36,286 nt of DNA from positions 1-36,286 of the forward strand of contig JAKUNJ010000002.1 in the NCBI GenBank assembly GCA_022451965.1, written 5' to 3'. Origin of the DNA: Dehalococcoidia bacterium. GTDB taxonomy: Bacteria; Chloroflexota; Dehalococcoidia; Lucifugimonadales; Lucifugimonadaceae. Below are positions 25,048 through 32,874 of this stretch, one piece after another; positions within the stretch are counted from its first letter, which is position 1, and every line of letters starts with the position of its first letter. A program made the translations under genes and the position numbers. Below the pieces are notes generated by a model. It ran no database searches. It was not told the DNA's origin and was given only the letters and a program-made list of their open reading frames with translations.

Positions 25048-25075
25048 TTGTTATCAATTAAATTTTTTATATATT
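25048..25075 (+). promoter_or_regulatory. Candidate promoter of tRNA-Gly(TCC)
   Basis: TTGTTA (25048-25053), a 16-base spacer and TATATT (25070-25075). Predicted start near 25082, about 28 bases before the tRNA 5' end. Matches are 4/6 and 5/6. Confidence 0.4.
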
Positions 25076-25109
25076 TAAAAGAATAATTTTATGTTAAAAT
25101 TGAATTCAT

Positions 25110-25185
<76 letters not shown>

Positions 25186-25242
25186 ATTTTTTCCAAATAT
25201 CTATAAATTTTAAAGTAAATTCTAAATTTCAAAATTTCATGA

Positions 25243-25270
25243 TTGATTTTTGCTCATAATAAACTATTAT
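25243..25270 (+). promoter_or_regulatory. Candidate promoter of the alcohol dehydrogenase operon
   Basis: TTGATT (25243-25248), 16-base spacer, TATTAT (25265-25270). The start would be near 25277, giving a leader of about 85 bases that contains the hairpin at 25290-25325. Confidence 0.4.
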
Positions 25271-25289
25271 TGCTAGATAATTTTTTTAT

Positions 25290-25325
25290 TTAATACTTAA
25301 ACATTCATAGAGTCTTAAGTGTTAA
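25290..25325 (+). promoter_or_regulatory. Inverted repeat in the leader of the alcohol dehydrogenase gene
   Basis: Bases 25290-25300 pair with 25315-25325 (11 pairs, one G-U) around a 14-base loop ACATTCATAGAGTC. It lies 37 bases upstream of the TTG start and before the GGGAG ribosome site (25352-25356). It could be an operator or RNA hairpin; it is AT-rich, so stability is modest. Confidence 0.35.
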
Positions 25326-25362
25326 TATCAGAATAAGATAACAAGAATTACGGGAGCTAATA

Positions 25363-26457
25363 TTGAAAGCAGCAGTTCTATTTGAAACTAAAGGTAAACT
25401 TTCAGTTGAAAATGTTGATATTTCAGAACCAAAAAAAGATGAGGTTTTAGTAAAAATAAAAGCAAGTGGTTTATGCCATACAGATTGGGAAACCATGCAT
25501 GGTTATCAACCTGTAAATTTACCTGCAATAATAGGTCATGAAGGAGCGGGAGTTGTTGAAGCAGTAGGTGAAGGTGTCGATAACGTAAGCGTTGGAGATA
25601 ATGTAATTTGTTCATGGAACCCAAATTGTGGGATATGTTTTTACTGTGATAATGGCCAGCCAATTCTTTGTGAAGTGCAAAAAAAATATAATTCTCAAGG
25701 TGTACTATTCGATGGAACAACTAGAGCTTCTCTTAATGGTCAAAATTTACATTACTATAGCCTTGTTTCTACTCATGCAGAATACACAATTATTCCTAAG
25801 CAAGGCGCAGTAAAAGTAAGAAAAGATTTTCCTCTAGATAGAGCATCTTTATTAGGTTGTGCTGTAATGACAGGATATGGCGGAGCAGTATATGCAGGAA
25901 ATATAAAACCAGAAACCTCAGTTGTAGTTATAGGATGCGGTGCAGTTGGATTAAGCGCAATTCAAGGGGCAAGAATATCAGGTGCATCAAAGATTATAGC
26001 TGTTGATATTTTTGATAACAAATTAGAATTTGCAAAAAAAGTTGGAGCTACACACACTATTAATTCTAAGATAGACAATCCAATAGAGGCTTGCTTAGAA
26101 ATAACTGATGGCAGAGGCGTAGATTGTGCAATTGAATCAGCAGGTCATAATGAAACAATTCGACAAACTTTAGAATGTTCAAGACCCGGTGCTAGAATTG
26201 TTATTTTAGGCAAAACTCCTTATGGAGTAGAAATAAATTTACCTTTTTATACACTTATGGGAGAAAGAGAATTAATTAGAACTTCATATGGAAAAAGTCA
26301 TCCTAGAATTGATTTTCCAAGACTAGCTAATTTATATATGGATGGTAAATTATACTTAGACGAAATGATAACAAAAACATATAAAATAGAGGAAATTAAC
26401 GAAGGGTTTGATGCACTAGAAAGAGGAGAACTTGCTAGAGGATTAGTAATATTTTAA
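25363..26457 (+). CDS. Zinc-dependent alcohol dehydrogenase (class III-like MDR)
   Basis: A 364-aa medium-chain dehydrogenase. Catalytic zinc ligands: C38 in GLCHTDWE, H59-E60 in GHEGAGVVEAVG, and the later Cys in LLGCAVMTGYGG. The structural-zinc loop has all four cysteines (C89, C92, C95, C103). The coenzyme motif GCGAVGLSAIQGARISGAS is followed by IIAVDI with Asp at the end of beta-2, indicating NAD. The start is TTG at 25363 with GGGAG at 25352-25356. Closest likeness is to class III / aryl-alcohol-type enzymes; actual alcohol unknown. NudC follows after 15 bases with its own GGAG site, so the two are cotranscribed. Confidence 0.92.
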   Translation: MKAAVLFETKGKLSVENVDISEPKKDEVLVKIKASGLCHTDWETMHGYQPVNLPAIIGHEGAGVVEAVGEGVDNVSVGDNVICSWNPNCGICFYCDNGQPILCEVQKKYNSQGVLFDGTTRASLNGQNLHYYSLVSTHAEYTIIPKQGAVKVRKDFPLDRASLLGCAVMTGYGGAVYAGNIKPETSVVVIGCGAVGLSAIQGARISGASKIIAVDIFDNKLEFAKKVGATHTINSKIDNPIEACLEITDGRGVDCAIESAGHNETIRQTLECSRPGARIVILGKTPYGVEINLPFYTLMGERELIRTSYGKSHPRIDFPRLANLYMDGKLYLDEMITKTYKIEEINEGFDALERGELARGLVIF

Positions 26458-26472
26458 TTAGGAGAGAAATTA

Positions 26473-27396
26473 ATGGGAAAAGTACTTAAATTTTCAGGAA
26501 ATAATATAGATAGATTAGAAGTTGAAAGAAGAAACGAGGATTGGGTTTCAGAAAAAATCAATGATCCAAACTCAAAAGTCTTGGTTTACAATAGATCTAA
26601 AATTTTAGTAAAAAAAATATACTCAAATATTACTGTTAAATTTCTTAGGTTAGGTGACATTAGAGAATCTGGGATTGATCCTAAATTAATTTTACTTGGA
26701 GATCTTGGTGGAGAAATTTATCTATCTACAGACTTAAATGATGTTGATGAAGAAATAGTAAATGGACTTATTTCCAAAGATGAAGAATTTATAGACTGTA
26801 GGACTGCTGGAGACCAACTAAGTCAAGCTCAAGGTGGAATGATAAGTCAAAGTAAAAGTCAACTTGAGTGGAACAGAAAAAATTCTTTTTGTGGAATTTG
26901 TGCAGGAAAAACAGAAGGATTAAGAGGAGGGCAATCTAGAAAATGCTCAAGCTGTGAAATAGAACTTTTCCCTAGAACAGATCCAGTTATTATATCCCTC
27001 GTAACTAATGGTGAATATTGTCTTTTAGGTCAGTCAAAAGGAAGATTATCAAGACTAAATATATATTCTTGTTTAGCAGGATTTATTGACCAAGGTGAAT
27101 CTATTGAAGAAGCCGTTGCCAGAGAAATCATGGAAGAATCTGGTATAAAAGTCAAGAATGTAAAGTATTACGCATCTCAGCCTTGGCCTTTTCCTTGGTC
27201 ACTGATGATTGGTTGTCATGCTGAAGCTGAAACAGAAGAAATTAACTTTGATGAGCATGAAATGCACTCAGTAAAATGGTTTCATAGAGATGAAGTTTTA
27301 TCAGCATTAGAAGAAAAAAACGACAATTTATCAGTACCCGGCAATATAGCTATAGCCCATCATCTAATAAAGGCTTGGGCCACAAAAGAGGTCTAA
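26473..27396 (+). CDS. nudC: NADH pyrophosphatase / RNA NAD-decapping Nudix enzyme
   Basis: NudC cleaves the pyrophosphate of NAD(H) and removes NAD caps from RNA. The 307-aa protein has the family's three parts: a divergent N-terminal domain (1-130), a zinc ribbon with C140, C143, C158 and C161, and a Nudix domain with box starting at G203 (GFIDQGESIEEAVAREIM, then EESGI). The NudC-specific SQPWPFPWS is at 235-243. All catalytic residues are intact. It follows the NAD-dependent alcohol dehydrogenase after 15 bases. Its stop shares CTAA with the convergent CvpA-like gene. Confidence 0.95.
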   Translation: MGKVLKFSGNNIDRLEVERRNEDWVSEKINDPNSKVLVYNRSKILVKKIYSNITVKFLRLGDIRESGIDPKLILLGDLGGEIYLSTDLNDVDEEIVNGLISKDEEFIDCRTAGDQLSQAQGGMISQSKSQLEWNRKNSFCGICAGKTEGLRGGQSRKCSSCEIELFPRTDPVIISLVTNGEYCLLGQSKGRLSRLNIYSCLAGFIDQGESIEEAVAREIMEESGIKVKNVKYYASQPWPFPWSLMIGCHAEAETEEINFDEHEMHSVKWFHRDEVLSALEEKNDNLSVPGNIAIAHHLIKAWATKEV

Positions 27397-28022
27397 TCAG
27401 AATCTTCTCTTCTTTGTTGTGCGATATCAAGAGAATCACTGAATTCACCAGGGATTATTCCAATAAGTTGTCCACCTAGTAGATCTTTAACATCTATTAC
27501 CACTCCAACCATAATACTCTCACGGATTACTAAATCTGCTGCCTCTCTAGAGGTATCCTTTAGACTATTTTCAAACATTTTTGCAATAGCTTCTTCAGAG
27601 ATTTCAAGTCTTCCGTCTTCATCCTCATCTGGAGTATAAGTCCATCTAGCAGTTATGTTGACTATAATAGTTGTAATCAAGAATCCTAATATTAGTCCAG
27701 ATGCCAATCCTCCAACTTGATTTACCTTGTCTCCAATACCAAAAGTCATTTTGGAAACAATAGCTTGAATTACTCCACTAAATAGTTGGACTCCTAAGAA
27801 ACCTCCAATAAGTAATAGCCCATAACCAATTACTGTTACTAATCCATCACTTTCAAGTTCAAGCCCTATTGCATCAACTATCATTTGAGATAAAAATCCT
27901 CCAATAATCATAGTTACAGCTACCAATACTATATACAAGATATTTTTTACCAAACCTATTCTGAAGCCTAGAATAACTCCAAGAACAATAGGTGCTATTA
28001 GAACCCAATCATACCAATTCAT
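27393..28022 (-). CDS. CvpA-family membrane protein
   Basis: A 209-aa membrane protein of the CvpA / colicin-V-production family. It begins MNWYDWVLIAPIVLGVILGF with a conserved Asp in the first helix and a glycine-rich GFRIGLVK turn, followed by three more hydrophobic helices (about 28-46, 62-83 and 103-122). The rest (about 125-209) is an acidic cytoplasmic or external tail ending in QQRREDSD. Ribosome site AGAGG is 6 bases before the ATG. CvpA proteins are linked to envelope homeostasis; the direct function is poorly defined. It is divergent from the large-protein locus, separated by a 169-base gap. Confidence 0.8.
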   Translation of the reverse strand: MNWYDWVLIAPIVLGVILGFRIGLVKNILYIVLVAVTMIIGGFLSQMIVDAIGLELESDGLVTVIGYGLLLIGGFLGVQLFSGVIQAIVSKMTFGIGDKVNQVGGLASGLILGFLITTIIVNITARWTYTPDEDEDGRLEISEEAIAKMFENSLKDTSREAADLVIRESIMVGVVIDVKDLLGGQLIGIIPGEFSDSLDIAQQRREDSD

Positions 28023-28157
28023 AAGAAACCTCTTTTAATATATATCTTTTCAATATTACAACTTTACTCTAATATATTTTAATAACGTTTATGTTAATAT
28101 ATAGATAAAAAAATATATTGCTTGTAAAAATCATATCAGAAATCAAAAAAAGAGGGG

Positions 28158-28176
28158 TCCTAATCTTAGGTTAGGA
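28158..28176 (+). promoter_or_regulatory. Inverted repeat upstream of the first large Cys-repeat gene
   Basis: TCCTAA (28158-28163) and TTAGGA (28171-28176) with a 7-base loop, 16 bases before the ATG at 28192. No ribosome site lies between, so the hairpin may be an operator or leader structure. The second copy of the gene (32875) lacks this element. The gap 28023-28191 holds no other recognised feature. Confidence 0.35.
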
Positions 28177-28191
28177 TTAAAATCAAAAGCT

Positions 28192-31152
28192 ATGGAAAAT
28201 CTTTCAATCTCAAAATTTAGTTTCAAGAAAATTATCACATCTTCATTAATATTAATGTTTATCTTAATTTCTGGAATAAATACTCAAAATAATATATCTG
28301 CACAGATGCCACCAATGGGTGGAATGATGGGTGGAGGAATGGGTACAATGGGATCATCAGCTACAGATTCATCTTGTAGGCAAAATCCCGGAACAGGAGA
28401 AGTTTTCTGTGAAGTTGAGATGGATGTAAGTATGATGAGTATGACTCACACATCTAGTGATGTGGAACATTATGAAGGTCAAGGAATTTGGTTTCAGGGA
28501 TGTTTGATTCCTGGTCAGCAGTATGAAAACTATGAAGCTGCTTGGATAGAAAGACATTATAATGCAAATCAGGATCATAGAGGCTCTAGAGCTGGTGATC
28601 AGCAGTTTACAAACGTATTTATAAGAGGTAATATGCCGACTCAACCTGGTCAAACAATTGGAAAATGTAAGTATCAATTCTTTAAAATTGATTCTCCATT
28701 AGTACAACCTGGCCAGCCTTATCACAATCCCCAATGGGAATCTGATCAAGAAACACAAAGAATGTATGAAGAGGCAGACAGAATTAGAAGAGATGCTGAA
28801 AGAAAAAGAGCTGAAGAAGAGCTTCTTCGTGCTAAACAACAGGCAGAGCTTGATCTTCAAAGACAAGAAGAAGAAAGAAAAAGAAATGAACAACAAAATC
28901 AGGGTGGATTTGATTTATTCGGGGGCCAGGGACCTGTTGGAAATATATTTAGTAACTCATTTCAACCACCACCAGATGATGAAGTCCCTCAAGGACCTTT
29001 CATAAACTTAACTTCAATAGCTGAAATAGATAGATGGAAAACTATGGAATGTATAGGTAATACAGTCCAAGATATAACAGGTATGAGTTATGAACAAGCA
29101 TATATGGATTTTGCTTTCCCTTTGGGTGTAAGAATGATGGATGAACCAGATTTTTATTACGACGCAGTAGTAAATTGTATGCATTTGAGTTACGATAAGC
29201 TTCTCAGCGGAGCTTGGGGAGTAGATACAAATACAAATGGAATGTTTGGTGGAAAGGCTCCAAGAAATGAAATGGATCAAATGCTTCAAAACTGTATAGT
29301 GCCGCATATTTCCGATGTCTTAAATATTCCTAATGACATCATTAGAGATGACGCTTTATCAGTTGAATCTGGAAGAAGATCTGTTACAAGAGAAGAAATG
29401 CTAGCTGCTTATGACTGTTTTATAAAATTTGATGAAGATATAAGAAATAGTAATTCTTCAGGCAGTCCTCAATATTTTCCACTCAATTCTGATTTGCTTA
29501 CTTCATTTGTTTACGGAGACCAAGAAATACCTGGGCAAGCATGTATGGTAGATTCTATTTCAGACTCCAGAGGAATGAACAGAGAAGATTCTCAAAGAAT
29601 AGTTGAAGATTTAGTTAATTTCGCTGTAGGAAGGTCCGACCGGTGGGGATTTCTAGAAAGTGATGCAAACCCTCAGCACAAAAACGATGTAGTTAACAGA
29701 GTAATATCATGTAATCAAGAATTAGACTGGCTTAGGGATTACCAATCCTCAATAAGCGGAGGTGGAGTTAATTTAGAAGATATCTTTGCTAGACTTGCAG
29801 AACCTGAGTTCCAAAAATGTGTAAAAGATGAATACAAAGAACTTAGTAATGGTGATAGAGATTTTGCAGATATGATGTATGACCAAATGATTGAAGGATT
29901 TATGATGTACCAAGATCCAACAGAAATCATAAATAGACCTCTCTCATACAGGCAAACATCAACAATACTTGATTGTGCTGAAGATTTTGGTACAGACCAA
30001 GAAACTTTCAGTATAATTCAACCTTATCTTAGTCAATATACTATAGACCTCGACCAAATTGATTTTTCTTGGTCTGGAGGAATGGGATACGATCAAAAAT
30101 CTGAAACACTTATAGGTTGTATAGATGATAGTTGGCATGAAAATGATCGTGATTTGGGTAACGTAGGTGCAAATGCCGAACAAATAGTTTTCAACATTTT
30201 TGAGAGAGGAGGAAGCTTAAATGCCCTAAAGCCTCTTAATAGAGATTATACTCAAGATGAACTTGACGATGTTGTGGAGTGCTTAGAAGAAAGACCTGAA
30301 TTTGACTGGATATCACAGTATGATAATCCAAATTATGACTTTGAGCCTCTTTTTGAAAGTGATTTATTCTCTCAATCGAATGTAGATTTTCAATCTTCTG
30401 CTGCTGATTTTAGACAAAATATTGCCACTAATAACAATTCTAATATGGTGTCTGGTTCACTTATGGGTGGTGGAGCTCTTGAAAATCTTCGATTAGACTT
30501 AGTCAATTCTGCTAGAGGTTCTGCTGCTGAAGATTGTATGGTAGCAAACCTTGCAAGAGAAAAAGGCGAAACTGAAAACTATATTAAGACTTCATACATA
30601 GCTAATTTAATTTGGGAACCTACTCAAAGACCTTCAAAAAATGAAAGAGAAGCTCTTGAAAATTGTGAATCTCAAATCAGATCTGCGACTCAAGGTAAAG
30701 GTGGATTAAGCTCACTACTAAAAATAGGTTCTTATGGTGATCCTGATTATTTTGCACAACCTTCAGACAGCCAAAGAGCATGTATGGTGAATGAGTACAA
30801 AAAAGTCTTTGGTTATATGATTGAAAGTTCTGGTGCTAATCCGGATGAAAGTGCTGCAAAAGCTATTTCAGAAATATCATTACCCGGAACTTATAATGGT
30901 TCTCATCCAATTTTAGGAGATAAAGCTCCTAACTTAAGACCTCCCTCATCGATTGAACTTGAAGCATTATCAAACTGTAAGATAATAGATTTGTATGTTT
31001 TCGAGGGAAGTAGGCTCAGGAAGCTGATACCTGGAGTTGATACAGCTGATCTTCCTGTAGGAGAGCTCATAAATAATCCTTCAAATCTAGCTATATTAGG
31101 TATATTAATAACACTGTTCTTTTCAGTACTACAAATGGTGAGAGGTAAATAA
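28192..31152 (+). CDS. Large secreted, membrane-anchored cysteine-pair repeat protein (copy 1)
   Basis: A 986-aa protein of no family known to me. Order: signal peptide (about 10-37, likely cut after NISA), a Gly/Met-rich stretch (39-55), an N-terminal domain with C62, C73, C104 and C159, a charged coiled coil (about 185-235), a linker, then seven segments bounded by cysteine pairs: 287/329, 368/409, 451/507, 543/595, 643/697, 782/825 and 864/929. Segments tend to open with C-(M/I/V) and close with a pattern like R-x-[ST]-x-x-E-x-x-x-x-x-x-C. A single C-terminal helix (about 966-983) and a short basic MVRGK tail follow. All cysteines would be outside the cytoplasm and probably form disulfides. 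No ribosome site is visible. The next gene starts at its stop (TAATG). Confidence 0.88.
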   Translation: MENLSISKFSFKKIITSSLILMFILISGINTQNNISAQMPPMGGMMGGGMGTMGSSATDSSCRQNPGTGEVFCEVEMDVSMMSMTHTSSDVEHYEGQGIWFQGCLIPGQQYENYEAAWIERHYNANQDHRGSRAGDQQFTNVFIRGNMPTQPGQTIGKCKYQFFKIDSPLVQPGQPYHNPQWESDQETQRMYEEADRIRRDAERKRAEEELLRAKQQAELDLQRQEEERKRNEQQNQGGFDLFGGQGPVGNIFSNSFQPPPDDEVPQGPFINLTSIAEIDRWKTMECIGNTVQDITGMSYEQAYMDFAFPLGVRMMDEPDFYYDAVVNCMHLSYDKLLSGAWGVDTNTNGMFGGKAPRNEMDQMLQNCIVPHISDVLNIPNDIIRDDALSVESGRRSVTREEMLAAYDCFIKFDEDIRNSNSSGSPQYFPLNSDLLTSFVYGDQEIPGQACMVDSISDSRGMNREDSQRIVEDLVNFAVGRSDRWGFLESDANPQHKNDVVNRVISCNQELDWLRDYQSSISGGGVNLEDIFARLAEPEFQKCVKDEYKELSNGDRDFADMMYDQMIEGFMMYQDPTEIINRPLSYRQTSTILDCAEDFGTDQETFSIIQPYLSQYTIDLDQIDFSWSGGMGYDQKSETLIGCIDDSWHENDRDLGNVGANAEQIVFNIFERGGSLNALKPLNRDYTQDELDDVVECLEERPEFDWISQYDNPNYDFEPLFESDLFSQSNVDFQSSAADFRQNIATNNNSNMVSGSLMGGGALENLRLDLVNSARGSAAEDCMVANLAREKGETENYIKTSYIANLIWEPTQRPSKNEREALENCESQIRSATQGKGGLSSLLKIGSYGDPDYFAQPSDSQRACMVNEYKKVFGYMIESSGANPDESAAKAISEISLPGTYNGSHPILGDKAPNLRPPSSIELEALSNCKIIDLYVFEGSRLRKLIPGVDTADLPVGELINNPSNLAILGILITLFFSVLQMVRGK

Positions 31153-31853
31153 TGACTACTACTAGAGTTCCTACAGGTATAAATTTGGTTTTCAGAGTGA
31201 TTTCAAGGATGATGGTAGCTTTACTTGTATCTCTGCCAATAATAGCATTAGGTGTTGCGCTTATAATATACTCTCAAACTGATGGAAGTGTACCAATTTG
31301 GACTGGATTTGCAGCTCTGATCTCTGGGCTACTACTCTTAGTTTTAGGTTTTTATATGACTGCTGTTGGAGCTTTCCCAAAGCCTACTTTAGGTCAAGGA
31401 GAAGAAGTTCAAATTGAAAGACATCCTACTATGAAACCTGCATATGCAAGAATAGTCGTTGCATTACCCTTATTTTTCATTAGTGCGGTTTTATACGTCT
31501 CAACTGATTTCGCTTATATATTCCCTTTCATAACTTTCATAATTGGATCATGGTTATTTTTTAAAGGAACTATGAGGTATTTCAGAAATCTTCATATAAC
31601 TTATATTGTTACCGATAGAAGAGCAATTTATATGTTTAAGTTTTTATACTTACATACAAACGAAATTCCTGTTGGAAGAATAGTTCAAATATCAGAAAAA
31701 AGGACTCTGATTGAAGCTCTTACCGGAAGGGGAACTGTAGTTGTTTCATCAGGTATAGGAAGTAGAATGACCATTAGTATGGAAGAAATAGATAATCCTG
31801 GAAGCGTAGCGGAAGCTCTTAGAAGTATGCTTCCATCAACAAGAGAAGCTTAG
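31152..31853 (+). CDS. Bacterial PH-domain (bPH2/YdbT-like) membrane protein, copy 1
   Basis: A 233-aa protein with four hydrophobic helices (about 18-40, 50-72, 99-118 and 121-139) and a C-terminal bacterial pleckstrin-homology domain (about 148-226). The PH segment has the family's TYIVTDRRAIYM, EIPVGRIVQISEKRT, GRGTVVVSSG and a closing IDNPGSVAEAL. A cytoplasmic PH domain is likely. Such proteins are membrane proteins of mostly unknown role. The ATG overlaps the stop of the large protein (TAATG), so the two are made together, and the same pair recurs at 35826. This coupling suggests that the PH protein serves the large protein, for example as membrane partner. Confidence 0.88.
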   Translation: MTTTRVPTGINLVFRVISRMMVALLVSLPIIALGVALIIYSQTDGSVPIWTGFAALISGLLLLVLGFYMTAVGAFPKPTLGQGEEVQIERHPTMKPAYARIVVALPLFFISAVLYVSTDFAYIFPFITFIIGSWLFFKGTMRYFRNLHITYIVTDRRAIYMFKFLYLHTNEIPVGRIVQISEKRTLIEALTGRGTVVVSSGIGSRMTISMEEIDNPGSVAEALRSMLPSTREA

Positions 31854-31857
31854 GAGG
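31852..31857 (+). promoter_or_regulatory. Strong ribosome binding site of the coiled-coil membrane gene
   Basis: A full AGGAGG overlaps the TAG stop of the PH gene and is 6 bases before the ATG at 31864. It is one of the best Shine-Dalgarno sites in the window and contrasts with the two large genes, which have none. Confidence 0.75.
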
Positions 31858-31863
31858 CAATAA

Positions 31864-32502
31864 ATGGATATTGGTTTTGTCACAAGTTTAGTATCAATAC
31901 CTTTGGTAGGAGCACTTGGAACAGCAGCTTGGAGAATTCAAGCAACTATAACAGCAAGAAAACAAAGTGAAATTGATCAATTAAAAACAGAAATTGAATC
32001 AATAAGAACTATTCATGCTGAACAGATGACTTTGCAGAAAGAAAAAACTGAACTTACTAATGACCAGATGGATACTCTTATTAGTAATAGAACAAAAGAA
32101 ATGGCAGAAAAAATTGAAACTGAATTCATCAGTAAGGTAAGACAATGGAAACAGTATGCAATTGTAGGAATAACTGCGTCAACTGGCTTATTAATCTTTG
32201 TGTTAGGATTATTATTTGCTATGATTCCAAGGTCGGCATCAGATGAACCAGTTATGACATTGGTTAATGATGAAAATGTCAGAAATGAAATAACAAGATT
32301 TGGTCTTCATAACGACTCAGTTGCAGGAACAGTTTTATTTGCCCATGGGCCTACATTTATGTGGGGTACGATAATAGGTGCTTTAATTTTGGTTATTGCT
32401 ATAGTTATAATTGGTGTAAACACATTTTTTACCTCTAAGCCAAAAACTACCATATCATCTGATGATAATGGAGAAAATGTCATAAATGAAACCAGTAATT
32501 AA
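31864..32502 (+). CDS. Coiled-coil membrane protein of unknown function
   Basis: A 212-aa protein with a first hydrophobic segment (about 5-22), a charged probable coiled coil (about 28-90, rich in E/K/Q), a second helix (about 98-117), a short loop, and a third helix (about 165-187) before a polar Ser/Asp/Asn-rich tail. No known domain was recognised. It starts 10 bases after the PH gene behind an AGGAGG site, and overlaps the next gene by 17 bases. It is present once in the window, between the two copies of the large/PH pair; whether a second copy follows copy 2 lies outside the window. Confidence 0.8.
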   Translation: MDIGFVTSLVSIPLVGALGTAAWRIQATITARKQSEIDQLKTEIESIRTIHAEQMTLQKEKTELTNDQMDTLISNRTKEMAEKIETEFISKVRQWKQYAIVGITASTGLLIFVLGLLFAMIPRSASDEPVMTLVNDENVRNEITRFGLHNDSVAGTVLFAHGPTFMWGTIIGALILVIAIVIIGVNTFFTSKPKTTISSDDNGENVINETSN

Positions 32503-32809
32503 GAACAAAAATGATCATAAACAGCACCCTATTCTAGGTTCACCTGAAGGTGTACCAACGGTAGTATCCTTGTATCATGATCATCAACCAGGAGAAACAA
32601 GTACTCATCATACTCATCCCTGGGAGCATCAAGCTTACATAACTAGAGGTGAAGGAATCATTTTTGTAGATGGAGAAAAATACCCAATAAAAGAGGGTGA
32701 TTTTGTGTTAATTCCTCCAAACGCAGATCATTATTTTGAAAATACCGGTAATTCTGTTCTTAGTAGAGTAACATTCAATCCGCTGGCAAGTGAAGATCAC
32801 TTAGGCTAA
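32486..32809 (+). CDS. Single-domain cupin protein
   Basis: A 107-aa cupin_2 protein. First cupin motif: G-E-x-x-x-H-H-T-H-P-W-E-H (about 37-48) with the metal-ligand histidines and Glu, then GEGIIFVDGE; second motif: GDFVLIPPNADHYFENTG (about 71-88) with the last ligand His. All four typical ligands appear present. The ATG at 32486 overlaps the coiled-coil gene by 17 bases. Small cupins of this kind bind metal and ligands in many pathways; no substrate can be deduced. It may simply be a downstream gene of the operon. Confidence 0.85.
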   Translation: MKPVIKNKNDHKQHPILGSPEGVPTVVSLYHDHQPGETSTHHTHPWEHQAYITRGEGIIFVDGEKYPIKEGDFVLIPPNADHYFENTGNSVLSRVTFNPLASEDHLG

Positions 32810-32823
32810 ATCATATAATATAA

Positions 32824-32853
32824 TTAACAGATTTACTATAAATAGTGTAATAT
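32824..32853 (+). promoter_or_regulatory. Candidate promoter with internal dyad before copy 2
   Basis: TTAACA (32824-32829), an 18-base spacer and TAATAT (32848-32853). The spacer contains the inverted repeat ACTAT-AA-ATAGT (32835-32846), a possible operator. The start would be near 32860, only about 15 bases before the ATG at 32875. The box matches are weak. Confidence 0.3.
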
Positions 32854-32874
32854 TTAATAGTAAAAATAATTTCT

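Larger units (their letters stand above)
28192..31853 (+). repeat. Tandem locus duplication, unit 1 (large gene plus PH gene)
   Basis: This two-gene unit recurs at 32875-36286 in the same order and with the same TAATG junction. Similarity is patchy: the coiled-coil region (28744-28793 identical over 50 bases to 33415-33464), the segment around the second cysteine of pair 1, the sixth pair and the whole gene junction are almost identical at DNA level, while other parts differ strongly in protein sequence. Confidence 0.9.

Noticed and set aside
28369-30183. Several open frames on the minus strand and in shifted frames within the large Cys-repeat genes
   Set aside because: They are shadows of the long plus-strand frames, biased by codon composition, with low-complexity Ser/Phe/Ile products and no motifs.
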